Shown here: piece by piece, positions 37,199 through 48,655 of the stretch
Numbering within the stretch: the first letter of the stretch is position 1
How the letters are laid out: every line of letters begins with the position of its first letter
DNA from: Riptortus pedestris
Lineage: Eukaryota > Arthropoda > Insecta > Hemiptera > Alydidae
DNA length: 64,000 nucleotides
Assembly (NCBI GenBank): GCA_019009955.1
Contig: CM032228.1
Span: 180,576,001 to 180,640,000, forward strand
Reading direction: 5' to 3'
Translations under genes and position numbers: made by a program
Notes under the pieces: model-generated
Told to the model about the DNA's origin: nothing
The model's input: only the letters and a program-made list of their open reading frames with translations
Database searches by the model: none

Positions 37199-37746
37199 GG
37201 GTTTTTTTAGAGGTATAGAACTTTAAATTCCAATAAAACAACGATGGATTATTCGATTGACAAGAATTTTTTTTTATTCGAAAGATAATCTTGTGGCATT
37301 ACATTTTAAATATTATACATATACGGCGCAACATGTCACACAGCTCGTGCCACAATCGATTTATTGAAAGACACGTTTGGTGACCGCCTAATTTCACGTT
37401 TTGGGCCTGTGAATTGGCCTCCAAGATCTTGTGATTTAACACTGCTAGACTACTTTCTGTGGGGCTATGTAAAGTCATTGGTCTATGCGGATAAGCCACA
37501 AACGCTTGACCATTTGGAAGATAACATTCGCCGTGTTATTGCCGATATACGGCCACAAATGTTGGAAAAAGTCAAATTGGACTTCCAGATTGGACTACAT
37601 CCAAGCCAGCCGTCATATGCCAGAAATCATATTTAAAATGTAATGCCACAAGATTATCTTTCGAATAAAAAATAATTCTTGTCAATCGAATAATACATCG
37701 TTGTTTTATTGAAATTTAAAGTTCTATACCTCTAAAAAAAATACCC
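37199..37746 (+). mobile_element. Internally deleted mariner-like element with long inverted ends
   Basis: Left end 37199-37313 and right end 37629-37746 are inverted repeats of about 115 bp, far longer than the usual ~30 bp. Both contain TTTTAGAGGTATAGAACTTT, ATTATTCGATTGACAAGAA, CGAAAGATAATCTTGTGGCA and TTACATTTTAAAT, with only a few differences. A TA lies at the right edge. Between them is only the C-terminal third of a transposase. The whole element is about 550 bp and cannot move by itself. It differs in end sequence from the mariner at 1041-1620. Confidence 0.85.
37322..37643 (+). pseudogene. Mariner-like transposase C-terminal fragment, DD41D-type
   Basis: The frame opens with GATCHTARATIDLLKD at 37325, the motif that follows the second catalytic aspartate (D-GATCHTA). 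Here that aspartate codon reads TAC (Tyr), right at the junction with the left inverted repeat. It continues with WPPRSCDLTLLDYFLWG, where the aspartate of LDYFLWG is the expected third catalytic residue. Counting from the lost Asp to this one gives 41 intervening residues, the DD41D spacing of the rosa-like mariner group. A small deletion near 37573 shifts the frame. The family-like ending then continues in another frame as RHMPEIIFKM and stops at 37641-37643, inside the right inverted repeat. The gene is dead through an N-terminal deletion, a mutated catalytic residue and a frameshift. Confidence 0.85.
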
Positions 37747-40224
37747 TATAGAATATTTCATCAAAAATCGTACATTGTATTTACTACCTTATCTCATCTA
37801 CCAAACTTACTATAATATAAATAAAACTACTGATATAGCTACAATAATAAGAAAGATTGAAAACCTATTTATGTGCAATCAAGTTGAGCTAGAAAAAAAC
37901 GGCATCTTTGTTCCTCACGTTGTAATTATTATACCTTCCGAAATTCTGTAAACTCCAATAATTTTGTAAATATACTTTTAAATGATTAGTTTAATGAGAG
38001 TAGTTAATTCAACTCATGTTGAAATTAATGGTTTTACCTTTTCATAGAATATAAATAATAATTGAAGATTATTTAAATTAGTGTTTGAAGCATAGTCTAG
38101 TCAACAGCAAAACATGAACAAGAAAACTGTAGACCTCATCTGTCATCTCACTGTCATTTGTGTAAGGCTTACAGAACCACAGATTGCTATCTCTTCCTCA
38201 AGTCATTCATGTCAAGTACTTTATCTATTCCATCTACTCCTCGAAACACTGTTCATTTTTTAACATAATGTAACAAGTTTAGATAATTTAGCAATGAAGA
38301 TCCAAAATCCAAAAGTTTAGAATGAGGGATAGAAACAAAATGGTCTAAATGGTAATCAGATGTTATGTGACTTAGACAATACATACCAGTTTATATGAAT
38401 AATATATAATATTGTATTTTGAATACGATATACATTTTTAGTCAATTAATGTCATTTTAATTCAACATAATATTTGGAAAATGTAAAATTACAGCTGGAT
38501 GAGTATATGGAAGTCCAGCATAATCTGACATTGTTTGAGCTAAAGTAACTCTAAACTACAGAATTGGTTATTAGTTTTAGAATAAGAGAGAGCGAAATAG
38601 AAAAAAAAATGTCCTGTAGTTTTCAAAGAGGCCCTTTAACCTTGTATCTCTATCAACCCTCTCTGATGTAAACCAGGGTCTACCTAATCAAATATTTTCT
38701 CTTCTGAATTATCTTGTTCCACTCATTGGACTCATGGAACTAATTGTCTTTACTGTTCTCGACATCCTATAAGCAAAATCTGGAAATTGGTTTTGAGAGA
38801 AATGTCATTTGTGCAGGGCAGTAACCAAAATGGTGAAGTGAAGTCAGTAATTTGCTTTATCATATTCCAGGAAGTGGACATCCAGAATAACCGGGTATGA
38901 AACCCAACAGGTAAGGAAAACTACTTCTCTCAAATAACAAAACAACGAAATAACTAATTAATTACTTGTCTGATCGGACAAATCCTATCGGATGAAACGA
39001 AGCATGTAGGCTGCTATCCGCCATTTTGTCAAATTGAATCCAAGGGTAGATCTGCGAACTGATTTAAGGAGCATTTTTTTGAGAGAAGTGATAGGACAAG
39101 ACAGAGCGTGTGCCACAGGATCAGAAATGACGTCCATTTTATACAACAACATGTTTCAGGAATTATTGAATGGGGCAAATGTTGGCACATATACAGGGTG
39201 CGGAACACAACTTGCTTTTTTCAGCATACCTTCCTTTTATAACAAGAAAGTTATGCTGCCTTGGACCAATTTCTTTTATAAGAAAATGGACAATAGTCTC
39301 TAGCCTGGGCCTTCATTGCTGTCAATAGAACCCCGTGCTGGGACTGGTTTAGTTATAACTTTAATTGCAGGGTTGGACCTAATTTTAGATTTCTATCACC
39401 CTCGCTGCAATGTCGCCCCCTCCCCCAGATATAACAAGGTACTACTCTATTAGTTTTACAATTAATAGCCTGGGACGATGGACGATTGGGAATATGTCAT
39501 TAATTTTGAAGAGACTACTAAACGACGGTCTTGATTATTAGCAACTAGCTTCGTATTTTGAGTGGGAAATGACTGCAATTAGGAAGACTGACTTCCCACT
39601 AGATATCATCCTCAGTTAGGAACGTACATATTTCCTCCCGATGTTCTCTTTATGTCGAGACAAAAGTTTAACTAATTCCCAAATTAGAAATTAGAGGCTG
39701 ATTTAAAAAAAAAAAAATAATTAGTAAGAATGTTACTGGACTTTTTTTTCAAATTCTCAAGCATTTTAGGGAATTCATGAAACTCAAATCACTTCAAATA
39801 ATGAAAACTATATCTATTAAGGTCCCCTTTTTCTCATAATTAACATTAAATGCCTTCTTTTGTGTTTGTTCGTTTGAATGATTTATCGGAAAATAGAAAT
39901 ATTTGATTGTTTAGCCAGAAAAATATAAATAATAGACCAAAAAAATAAAAAGCAAAAAATTGTATTTATCCTTCCATATAAAATATTATTTATTTTCCTT
40001 GAGTTCTAATGAATATAATTATTAGGTACGTATGTGTTGAAGCTGTATGACCATATTGGAGTCTGATTATAACAACCTGTTCTCTTCGCTTATAGTATAT
40101 GTTAAATTGTGTGTATAGAGTACCAAGATTCCTTAAGCACTAAATAAAAGCAGAAATGAAAGGAAGATCAGAAGCAAATATTTTGGGAGCCCTAGAAATT
40201 TCAGGGCTCGAGTTAAATGCATTT
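37747..40224. other. Long stretch without a recognised gene
   Basis: The 89-codon frame at 39034-39303 (plus) reads DLRSIFLREVIGQDRACAT near its start; I do not recognise it and do not call it. Nothing else can be supported. Confidence 0.45.
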
Positions 40225-40570
40225 TAGCAGATTTACCTAAAGAGGAGTCATCAATTAAGGTTGTATTCAAAACGTGATATTCGAAAAATGTCTTCAAATA
40301 TCCATCAATCATACCTATGAGCTGACAAAAATGACAAAAAGTTAGAATAACTTAAAATTTCATGTTCAGGTTATTATATTATACATGGAGTTCATACCCA
40401 GCAGGCTTTATCCAATAGTCGTAAATAAAAGTATCAATAAATAATTCAGTACTATAATGTTTAAATAGTAATAATTGGTTTTGACATTACCAAAATCGAT
40501 ATGTAATTTTTTCATGAAAAACTAAAGCATAAGTTCGTTCATGGTCAAAATCGGTACGAAAAGGCGTACA
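40225..40570 (+). mobile_element. HINE-like element, worn copy without TA tract
   Basis: The left edge is TTTTAGCAGATTTACCTAAA at 40225, followed by a diverged 5' half (GAAAAATGTCTTCAAATATC). The interior follows with TTGACATTACCAAAATCGA and AGTTCGTTCATGGTCAAAAT. It fades near 40570 with no 3' end. The central TA repeat is absent. Confidence 0.65.
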
Positions 40571-41215
40571 CACACACACCCACGGTTAACTGTCTGATGA
40601 GACGCGGGCCAAGTGACTTGTTTTGATGAGAGTCCGAGAAACCAAGTCCGAATTTTAGTATGTTCGTTTACCCGAGTAGCTGCACGGATCATTTAGAGAT
40701 TAAAAAAAACACGTAGTTATCTTATTGAAACATTATTAATAAGAGTTATTCATTCAACAACTGAGATTATAAAATTTATTTATATATACTCCAAGCAAAC
40801 ATTAATTTAGCATTCAATAAGTTACGTGATTAAGCAAATATTATTTGTCACATAAAAATATTTTAGATGCTATTTGCATCGTTGTGCCCAAAATGTTATA
40901 AACTATAGATATAACTATATATAGATAGAACTATAATAAATAATAATAATTGACAGTAAATAATAATTAAATAGTACATATTTAAATAATTAAATATGTA
41001 CTATTTAGTTTTAAGAAGCAGTGAGTCTTTACGAACTGGAGTCATCTATTTCTTTATAGAAATCGGATTTCATTTTCTCAATTCCCATTAAATCATTTAA
41101 GTGAAGTTTATTTGTTCAACAAAATGTCCGCTATATGGCAGTATTAAAAATGCATGAAAGTTTTGAACTCAGACCTGAAATATTCAGAAGCCATTAGTCT
41201 GATTGCACGTAATCT
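40571..41215. other. Stretch without a gene; short palindrome at 40969-41006
   Basis: Two 17-bp arms (AAATAGTACATATTTAA at 40969-40985 and its exact complement at 40990-41006) form a perfect inverted repeat with a 4-base spacer in AT-rich DNA. A short CA run is at 40570-40579. A hammerhead-like motif at 40594-40648 is discussed among the findings. Confidence 0.5.
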
Positions 41216-41219
41216 ATTT

Positions 41220-42307
41220 GAAGGGTCAGGGCGAAAAAAGATGAAAGTGACCAAAAAGTGATTTCGAGAAAAATGAAAAACAAAGTTTGATTTCTATTAA
41301 CTCCTTTTGTAATATAATCATATTTTTTTTTTAGTGTATCAATTCGTAATAGATATTAGTAATCAATATATACAGTTCCATGTAGCTCATAGGTGAAATG
41401 ATGAAGGTGAAAAAAAAACTTAATGAACAACTTATATTTTACTGACAATGAACAAAAGATTTTATGAAAATTTATTAATCTGAGTAATCCAGGTATACAT
41501 CTTCGCTGTCATCTCAACTGCTGGATTTATGATGGGCAAATTCTATAAGAACGCCTTCCTAGCAGGTTTAACCAAACATTTTTTTAATTGTTGCAAGTCG
41601 TTGAACTTTGGTTGAGAAATCGGCAATGGCCCATCATACAGGTTAGTTAAAGGTCTACGCGTAGAAGGACGTTTTCTTGTGTTTTTTTTCCCTTTTTGGT
41701 GGTTTCCAAAGGATTTCAGCGTCAATGTAAAAAGAATAAGTGTTTCGGTGAAAAATTTTTGAAGGATGTTCATTCATGACCTTTAAACAACGCACGGGCC
41801 TAGTGGGAAAGGGACAATTTTTCAAGTACAAGGATTCAAGAATTCTGTCCATGTCTTGAAAAGTTCTTGCTGGCAGTTGATCAGAGCAAAGGGTGACGGC
41901 CTCTCTCTGCTATTTCTTATAACATCCCTCCATTCTTCAGGCAACACAACGTAAGTCTGCTGGTTGATGTAACTCAGGTTTTTATCACATTCGAGGTATG
42001 AATGCCCTCGAATGGGAAAATATACTTCTACACTGTCGAAACGATGATGAGTCACTAAATGATGAAGGTAACGAATTAGGGTATAATTTTTATTCTGCAC
42101 AGCACAGGAATCGCAAAATATCGCTTGTGACATTCATCTATTTTCCCCCTTACCCCGAATCTTTTCATGCACATTTCGGTCGGTTCTCATCTTTTTCCCC
42201 CCTTGTTGTTCTACCAGATGATATTACTCCTTCATTGCCCCTTGATAACGCTAATATCTTAAAATCGACGAAAAAGTGACTTTCATCTTTTTTCCCCCTG
42301 GCCCTTC
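41220..42307 (-). mobile_element. DUF7869-type DNA transposon, deleted copy with intact ends
   Basis: The left end reads GAAGGGTCAGGGCGAAAAAA, then GATGAAAGT. The right end on the minus strand reads GAAGGGCCAGGGGGAAAAAA, then GATGAAAGT, an inverted repeat of about 29 bp with two differences. ATTT stands directly outside both ends (41216-41219 and 42308-42311), a likely 4-bp target duplication. The end motif is repeated inside the right end at 42184-42202 and 42127-42149. The interior encodes the C-terminal part of a DUF7869-like protein on the minus strand. At 1,088 bp it is internally deleted. Several superfamilies make 4-bp duplications (Sola among them), so assignment is open. Confidence 0.8.
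41543..42133 (-). pseudogene. DUF7869-like transposon protein, C-terminal fragment
   Basis: The three minus-strand frames, 42133-41822, 41852-41655 and 41773-41543, are consecutive pieces of one protein of about 190 residues. The first holds IFCDSCAVQNKNYTLIRYL and FPIRGHSYLECDKN, the conserved D- and GHS-x(2)-E-x-D-type blocks. The second holds LKNCPFPTRPVRCLKV. The third holds YDGPLPISQPKFNDLQQLK. These are typical of the repeated insect proteins now labelled DUF7869, whose acidic residues are suggestive of an RNase H-like nuclease; that role is inferred, not shown. One frameshift lies near 41840 and another in the T/A-rich run near 41690. The N-terminal part is missing. The gene lies inside inverted repeats, which supports its being the element's own transposase-like protein. 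It is non-functional. Confidence 0.75.
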
Positions 42308-42311
42308 ATTT

Positions 42312-42436
42312 GTTAACGGGGTTTTTTTCTTTATATCCTGAAATATATATAATAAAATTATATAGAGACCTTATCTCTCCTGTTCTTGGTTATTAAATAA
42401 GCGAGTAATATCGCCAATAAAGAAAAATATAAACTT
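42312..42436. other. Short spacer
   Basis: No feature is visible between the DUF7869 element and the next HINE fragment. Confidence 0.4.
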
Positions 42437-42535
42437 TTTAGCAGATTTCCCTTTGAGGTTTACTCATGACGCGATTTTCAAAACGTTCCTCATATGTCCA
42501 TCGATCCCACCCAGGAAATGAGGAGCGGCAAAAAA
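42437..42535 (+). mobile_element. HINE-like 5' fragment
   Basis: TTTTTAGCAGATTTCCCTTT, then CTCATGACGCGATTTTC, CATATGTCCATCGATCC and CACCCAGGAAATGAGGAGCG, the family 5' half with a small deletion. It stops before the TA tract. Confidence 0.8.
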
Positions 42536-43545
42536 TATATAATAAATATATATGTAATAGGAAACGAAAAACATATATGGATATATGGATTAGAAAAGAA
42601 ACAAGCCACGTGTGTAAATAAATCATTATACACTCTTACAACGGGTCGACTAATATAAGCTGCAAACTGATAGACTAGTTAGTTTGTGAAGAAAATGGCA
42701 AGAACTGTTTGACAACTAAGAATCTATCCTTCCTAGAAGAATTCCAAAGTTTCACCTAAGCAAAGTATATGACGGACCAAGTCAGAAAATCAACCTGGGA
42801 AATAATGGGGCACCCTTCTCGATATCTTGAGCATCAATGAAAATCTCACCGGGCCTGAAACTAATGTATTGTTGTTGAATATGGGCACCATCAGTTCATT
42901 TGAATAAAAAATGAAACGGCTTTGTCTCAAATTTCTTTGAGCAATAATAGATTCAAAATGGAATAGCTGAGAAAATGTATTTATAGTATGTAGATATACT
43001 TGTTAGTTACATACTCATTTTGCTTTGGACGGAGCTAGCGCTATTCTTCTATAAATTTCTGGTTAACTATTATTTCTTTCATTAATCATGCAGCAAAATT
43101 GATTCAAATTTTCACTTATGGTTTATGTTAAGAGTTCATTTTCTTCTCATCTGCTAATAAAAATAGTGTTTACTGTATTGAAAAGCAAAACAAAATTAAT
43201 AATACCTATTCAATCAACAGGGTACTTTTCCTCAGGTCAACTCTCTAGCCATTGTCCTATTGCTTAATGTAAATACACGCTAACAATGACTGGATTGATT
43301 CAGCTAGGGCCGAGCTAACATTATTAACAGTATGCCTCAGGCGAGCTATGACGTAAGTAGTTGTACTACAAGGGTCGATGCCATGTTGACAAATGTCTGG
43401 TGACCTACTCGAGTAAGGTCGCTCCTATTATCAATGCTCATTTTTAACCAGTAGAGACAGTTTCTCTATTATGGTTCATAACTTTGTATAGAACATACGT
43501 TTGATGCTTTCAAGAAATAGACAAAAAAATAAAAATACAAACATA

Positions 43546-43599
<54 letters not shown>

Positions 43600-43806
43600 G
43601 CAGAAAAAACACTTTTTGTACGTGGTTAGGCTTATTTAAATATTTACTTAGAATGATAATGATTCTCTTATCACATTAATTAATCGTTAGCTAATATGTT
43701 TTTGTCTTTGTATTGTATATGTATTTTGAAAAGTTCTTGATAATAAATTGTAGGCTAGTTGACACAGAACCTTTGTAAAGAAACAGAAGTCCCCAGAAGT
43801 CTTCAC

Positions 43807-43844
<38 letters not shown>

Positions 43845-45239
43845 TAAATAAATGAGAATCTAATGTTCACAGCAGTCCCTATCCCGTCTGTCCATATTTA
43901 AAGATATGCTGTCCTGATTATATGGTTCTCTTTCATGTCGCAGACATTTTCTCTAACATGCATTATGAAACGGTTGATTGCAATACGGTTGAGCACTGTA
44001 AAATATTTCTTTCATATTATATCTTATTCCTAATATTAGTATATCCCATATTGGATAATTCTCCGATAGGCTGGTAGGAACTGGTGGCATGCATGAGCAT
44101 ATTTTAAGATTATTTAAAGGAATATGCCTTTTTTCAAATTAACCCAGTGTTGAATATGCTGTATTTTAAATTTTCCGAAGCAAATTACTTAAGACTTATC
44201 AGTCAGTCTTCAGGATTCGTGGATACATTAAAGGGGGAAGGAAACCAACAGTTCTTGAGTACTTGATGGCTTAACTAAGAGCAGAGAGCCACCATTTAGC
44301 CATATTTTATTAATAGTCTTGGTTAAAAGGTATTCATGGTGACTAAGACGATGACATAAATAGCCAGAGTACTATAGCAGCTGGTACTATCGGTGTAAGC
44401 CGACGAGGCCCCATTAACCTAGTGACGTCACACCGATCGATTCGACCGTGACCCTCAGCCACACTCCTTGTTGGCGTACGCTAACCTGTTGTAGACGTAA
44501 TCCAGCTTTCCTTAAACCATTTCTCAATGTGGTGTTTTAAGGGTGAAGCTGCTAAGTTCTAAGGGTCATTAAAACCAGGTGTTTTCATTCAATCAACCAC
44601 CTCCAAGACAAGAGTACAATAAGAATGGGAACATACCTAGCCAAAAATACCCAGTGTTGGTATTAATTATCTGATAGAGTCACTTAAATACTCTTCTATA
44701 TTCCCCCAGAAATAAGACACCTATGTGCACTGCCTTTTTTTTTGTTTTGTTTTGCTTTTGATAATAAATTCATTGTCTGTTTTTTACCATAGTTTGTTTA
44801 GAGTCTCAGTTTTAAACCGATTTTATTTGTTTATGTGATTTTCTTTATTTCCCTTCGTCTTCTTTCAGTCATTTATAAAATGCTTCATAGTGGCACAGTT
44901 CCATTCTGAGGCAGCTATGTCTCATAAATCAGGTGCAGATGCATATGCTTCTCACTAGTCATTGTCATGTCTGTTGCATTTCAGGAGCTTATAAATTGCT
45001 GACTATTTCACCACTCTACTCTGCCATATTGGGCTTTGGAACGAGGAGTCCTCTAGCACCGCTGTCACTCAGCAAATCGAACCACACGAAATTAAATTTA
45101 TAAAACCTTATAAGATTAATCATTAATCAAGAATGATAATATCAATGTAAGAACATAAATCGTAACTAGTCATAATAATAGCTCCAAAATTTCTTTAGCT
45201 GATATTGTACTGAAAACTAAAAAGGAATAATAAAAAATT
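42536..45239. other. Long stretch without a gene; TA tracts at 43551 and 43813
   Basis: No gene is visible. TA microsatellites lie at 43551-43595 and 43813-43841; I cannot tie either to a HINE. The block 44340-44480 is less AT-rich and contains TGACGTCA at 44423, a CRE-like octamer, but there is no gene nearby to regulate. Confidence 0.45.
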
Positions 45240-46065
45240 AAATAGATAAACTCATTAGTATAATAATTAAAGTGTAGATATCTGTATACATATTTACTAT
45301 AGAATATATTTATTCTTATTTTATTAATATTTTTCTTAAAATTAATGTTAGTGTACAAGTAATTAGTTAGTAATGTTGAAGAAGTAAAGTTCATTTTACT
45401 ATTCTAAATTGTTTATTTATTGTACATGCCATTTGGTGTTATTTTTAGTTTTACTTGAGTATGTTACATGAGCATAATGACAAAACAATTTACCAAAAAT
45501 AATAATACTCTTAATCTCAGTATTGCTTTATAAATACAAAATACTTTCTTCCCAAATGTTTAGAAACCCTGCTCAGAAGAATCATTGAAAATTGAATACT
45601 TTTATATATGTCTGTTTCTGTGTTTGAGTGTGTAAATTATATATTTATTTCTTAAATATATAAAATATATTTGTTACATTGAAGAAAGAGATGAGAAAAT
45701 ACTCTTAAAGATATCCATAAAACTTTCTTTATTAATCATTTAAGGAAATTGAATCTAGTAATGAACACATTTTCTTCATTCATAAAGATAGCAGCACACT
45801 TGTTAGACTCGCTAGATTAGATCTGCATATTTCATACAGAAGATAGGAACCGTCTTTTAAGTCAGTGGCGGAATAAATACAATTAAAGTTTTTATATGCT
45901 TTGGAAATGAGTAGATAATTAATTGAAAGACAGAAAACTGGATTACTTTATACATTGATTGAAGTCCGATCATTTAATTAATTGATATTCCCAAAATATT
46001 TGGAAAACAAATTCTATTCAAACTCTCTCGCCTATATTAAGAATGACATGAAAAAAAACACGATA
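45240..46065 (+). repeat. Inverted duplication, left arm (outer part)
   Basis: This is the reverse complement of much of 51800-52590. Matches include GATAGCAGCACACTTGTTAG followed by ACTCGCTAGATTAGATCTGC (45787 onward), opposite 52030-52075. The arm is interrupted at 46065 by a LINE and resumes at 49030-49210. The open frame 45170-45394 is not a gene. Confidence 0.85.
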
Positions 46066-46345
46066 TATAATAATAATAATAAAGTATGTTTATTCAGAAA
46101 AATAACTACAAATAAATTTACAATTACTTCATTGTCATAATTAAAATAATGAAAAATGAAATATAAAAATCATAAAATTTAAATTTTCTATTAGATTTGA
46201 TTAAACCTAACATACATAACATGGACTGATAAGTCCGTCTGTTGAGCTCTGCCTTTTATATACTAAAATACTTTGGTATTGCAAAAGCAAACAAAATACA
46301 TTACATAAACATACATATTTAAATAGAGGAAAAGGAACATATATA

Positions 46346-46398
<53 letters not shown>

Positions 46399-48400
46399 AT
46401 ACTCCCCTATGAGCAATTTCCTATAACGTAGGGCAATACTCAAATATGTATACAGCGCAAGCCAATTCTTGTCATTTAAAAATAAAATAAATTCATTGTG
46501 GCTAAGTAAGGGTGTGCCAAAATACTGTTTTCTAAACTCATTAAGCACAGGGCAAGCAGCAATAAAATGGTATGTATTTTCTATTTCATTTTTGTTACAG
46601 AGGGAACAAACCCATTGATTCTCTGATCTACCTGTTTTATAATTCAAATGTAGCAATTCCCCTCTTGCCTTCATTATGAGGCTTATAGTATTAATGCTGG
46701 ACTTATTACATATATAGTTACTGATTTCTAGATTTAAATTAAGGTTTTTATAATTGCTATGAAAATTTGAGTGGTGTGCCTTAAAAAACATTTCTTCAGT
46801 GAATTCTAATTTTAATTTTTAAGTATGACATCTATTTTCTTGTATAAATGGCCTTGTTCTTTAATCCATCCAATGTTTTCTCCTAGGTATTTTTGGCTAA
46901 TATTTTCCAGAGTTCTAAACCAATTAGCCTGTTTCTCAACCATATGTTGAGCTATTATTTTAGGCCATCGATAATTAGGAAGGTTAAAAGCTTTATTTAA
47001 ATAAATTAAAAACATTTTAAGAGTGAAAAAGTAAAGCGGATATTGTTTGGTTTCCAAATACAAAATATAGACAGGGGTATTCCTTGGAAGGGAGAACATT
47101 TTTTTAATAAAATATTTTTGTACTGATTCAACCTCCTGATATTTTTCATGACCCCAGAATTGAGCTCCATAGGCCATAACAGCTCTGACACTGGATTCAA
47201 AAACTCTGTTTTTGGATTCCATTGGTATATTTTTGTTTGTTATGAAAGCCTGCCAGGTTGCATTGATTCCAAATTTAGCAGATGTGGTCTTCTTCTTGAA
47301 ATGATGCTTGAGAACCAACCGAGGAGTGAGTAGTATTCCTAGGTATCTGTACTCATTGACAACCTCTACTTCTGTACCCCTGTAATACCATTTTTCTTTT
47401 TTAGATAGTTTACCTCCTTTCCTGAAAACTATAATTTTTGATTTTTGTAGATTTATCTTTAAGTACCACAAGGCACAGTACTCACTGAGTTTATTTATCA
47501 TATATTGTAGACTTCAGGCTCATCTGCCAAAAAAACTATGTCATCAGCATACGTGAGACAGTTAATTTTAATTCCTGAAAAAAATATTCCTCCTCCTAAA
47601 AAATCAGGAATGCCATTAATGAAGTATACAAACAAATCTGGTGACAGTAAACACCCCTGTAATAAACCACATAATGTTTCGAATTCTTCAGTTACACCTT
47701 TTTCTGTCCAGACTGAGGATTTAGTATTTTCATAAAGTGCCTGTAAAATATTTATGAACTTTGTTGAGAGTCCTAAAGTAAATAACTTATAGAACAATGC
47801 CCTTCTATCAGGAGCATCGAATGCTGACTTAAAGTCTACAAAAAAACAGTACAACTTTTTCCTTTTTGGGGCAGTTTTTATTTTAATGATGTTGTATAAT
47901 ATGAATAGATTGTCAATTGTTGAATATGTTTTCCTGAAACCAGCCTGGTTTTCTTTAATTATTTTGTTTTCTTCTTCCCACTGCTTTAACCTTAGTTGTA
48001 ACAGACCAGTGAATAGTTTGGTTATACTGTCCATGAAGCTTATTCCTCGGTAGCTGCTAGTGTTATTTTTGTCACCTTTCTTGAAAAGTGGGAATATTAT
48101 GGATTTTTTAAAGGAGTTGGGGATATCTCCTAATTCATATATGTGATTAAATACTTCTAAAACTTTCTCTAAACATGTTTTTGGAGAGTTTTAATAAAAT
48201 TCAACAGGAATCCTATCGAAACCAGGAGATTTCCCCTTCTTTGATCTGCCTAATTTTTAATTTTTTTTTATTGAAAATTTTAACTAAATCCCAGAAATCC
48301 TTCCCATCTTTTACAGTTAAAAATTTCTCTGAGATCGCATTATAGTATTCCGTCTTCTTTAGTTGGCTGTCACGAGATATAAAGAAAGTTTTATAGAAAT
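46066..48400 (-). mobile_element. 5'-truncated LINE (non-LTR retrotransposon)
   Basis: The element runs on the minus strand from about 48400 to a 3' tail of (TTA)n repeats at about 46066-46082. It keeps most of the reverse transcriptase and the C-terminal region but lacks ORF1 and the endonuclease, the usual result of 5' truncation during target-primed reverse transcription. It sits in the left arm of the inverted duplication: the sequence flanking its two edges (AAGAATGACATGAAAAAAA on one side, TTCATGAAATTAT on the other) is nearly contiguous in the right arm around 51740-51820. A TA tract (46352-46394) lies within the 3' coding end. By its reverse transcriptase style it belongs to the CR1/L2/Jockey group; the exact clade is not determined. 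Confidence 0.85.
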
Positions 48401-48405
48401 TTCGT
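46207..48405 (-). pseudogene. LINE reverse transcriptase, broken
   Basis: The polyprotein copies RNA into DNA at a nicked target. In order on the minus strand are SPGFDRIPVEFY, FPLFKKGDKNNTSSYRGISF, NQAGFRKTYSTIDNLFIL, CFFVDFKSAFD (catalytic Asp), GLLQGCLLSPDLF, CLTYADDIVFLA (catalytic YADD), INLQKSKIIVF and YRYLGILLTP, i.e. reverse transcriptase blocks 0-7. A C-terminal Cys/His motif, WVCSLCNKNEIENTYHF with a following CP, resembles the zinc-knuckle-like end seen in many LINEs. The reading frame is broken at least four times: a frameshift near 48235, an in-frame stop about 48190, a 1-base shift near 47505, and a 1-base shift in the A-rich run near 46815. Frames at 48419-48213, 48034-47498, 47501-46812 and 46791-46207 are therefore pieces of one gene. 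The last frame ends in translated TA repeat. Confidence 0.9.
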
Positions 48406-48431
48406 ACTCGCTTGTTCATGAAATTATTTTT

Positions 48432-48655
48432 TTTTATTTATTAACGCCCACGTTATGCTTCTATTGGCTAATTAGGACGGGTTATCTACAGGTTTTCAAC
48501 ACCCTTTTCTAGTCAAGGTGAGACTAAGTATTTTATATAATGAGTTCCACACAAAATAAATTCCTATGTGCCCATGCGAGATCACCACTCACAGTTTATC
48601 ATGTAAGATTAAGGCTAACGTTTTAACTCACATGACAAACCGGAGACCGTTTCAT
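48432..48655 (-). mobile_element. tRNA-derived SINE, minus strand
   Basis: Read on the minus strand: TTTGTCATGTGAGTTAAAAC, GTTAGCCTTAATCTTACATG, GTGAGTGGTGATCTCGCATG, then CTAGAAAAGGGTGTTGAAAA, CCTGTAGATAACCCGTCCTA and ACGTGGGCGTTAATAAATAA. It aligns end to end with the SINE at 11805-12030. The B-box is worn (GTGATCTCGC). It lies directly next to the LINE, within the left arm of the inverted duplication. Confidence 0.8.

Noticed and set aside
41998..42279. 93-codon plus-strand open frame
   Set aside because: It is antisense to the DUF7869 pseudogene and its end repeats.
44340..44480. Less AT-rich block with TGACGTCA as a promoter candidate
   Set aside because: No gene or start-like motif lies nearby and one octamer is not enough evidence.
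47148..47735. Plus-strand open frames opposite the LINE
   Set aside because: They are antisense shadows of the reverse transcriptase reading frame.
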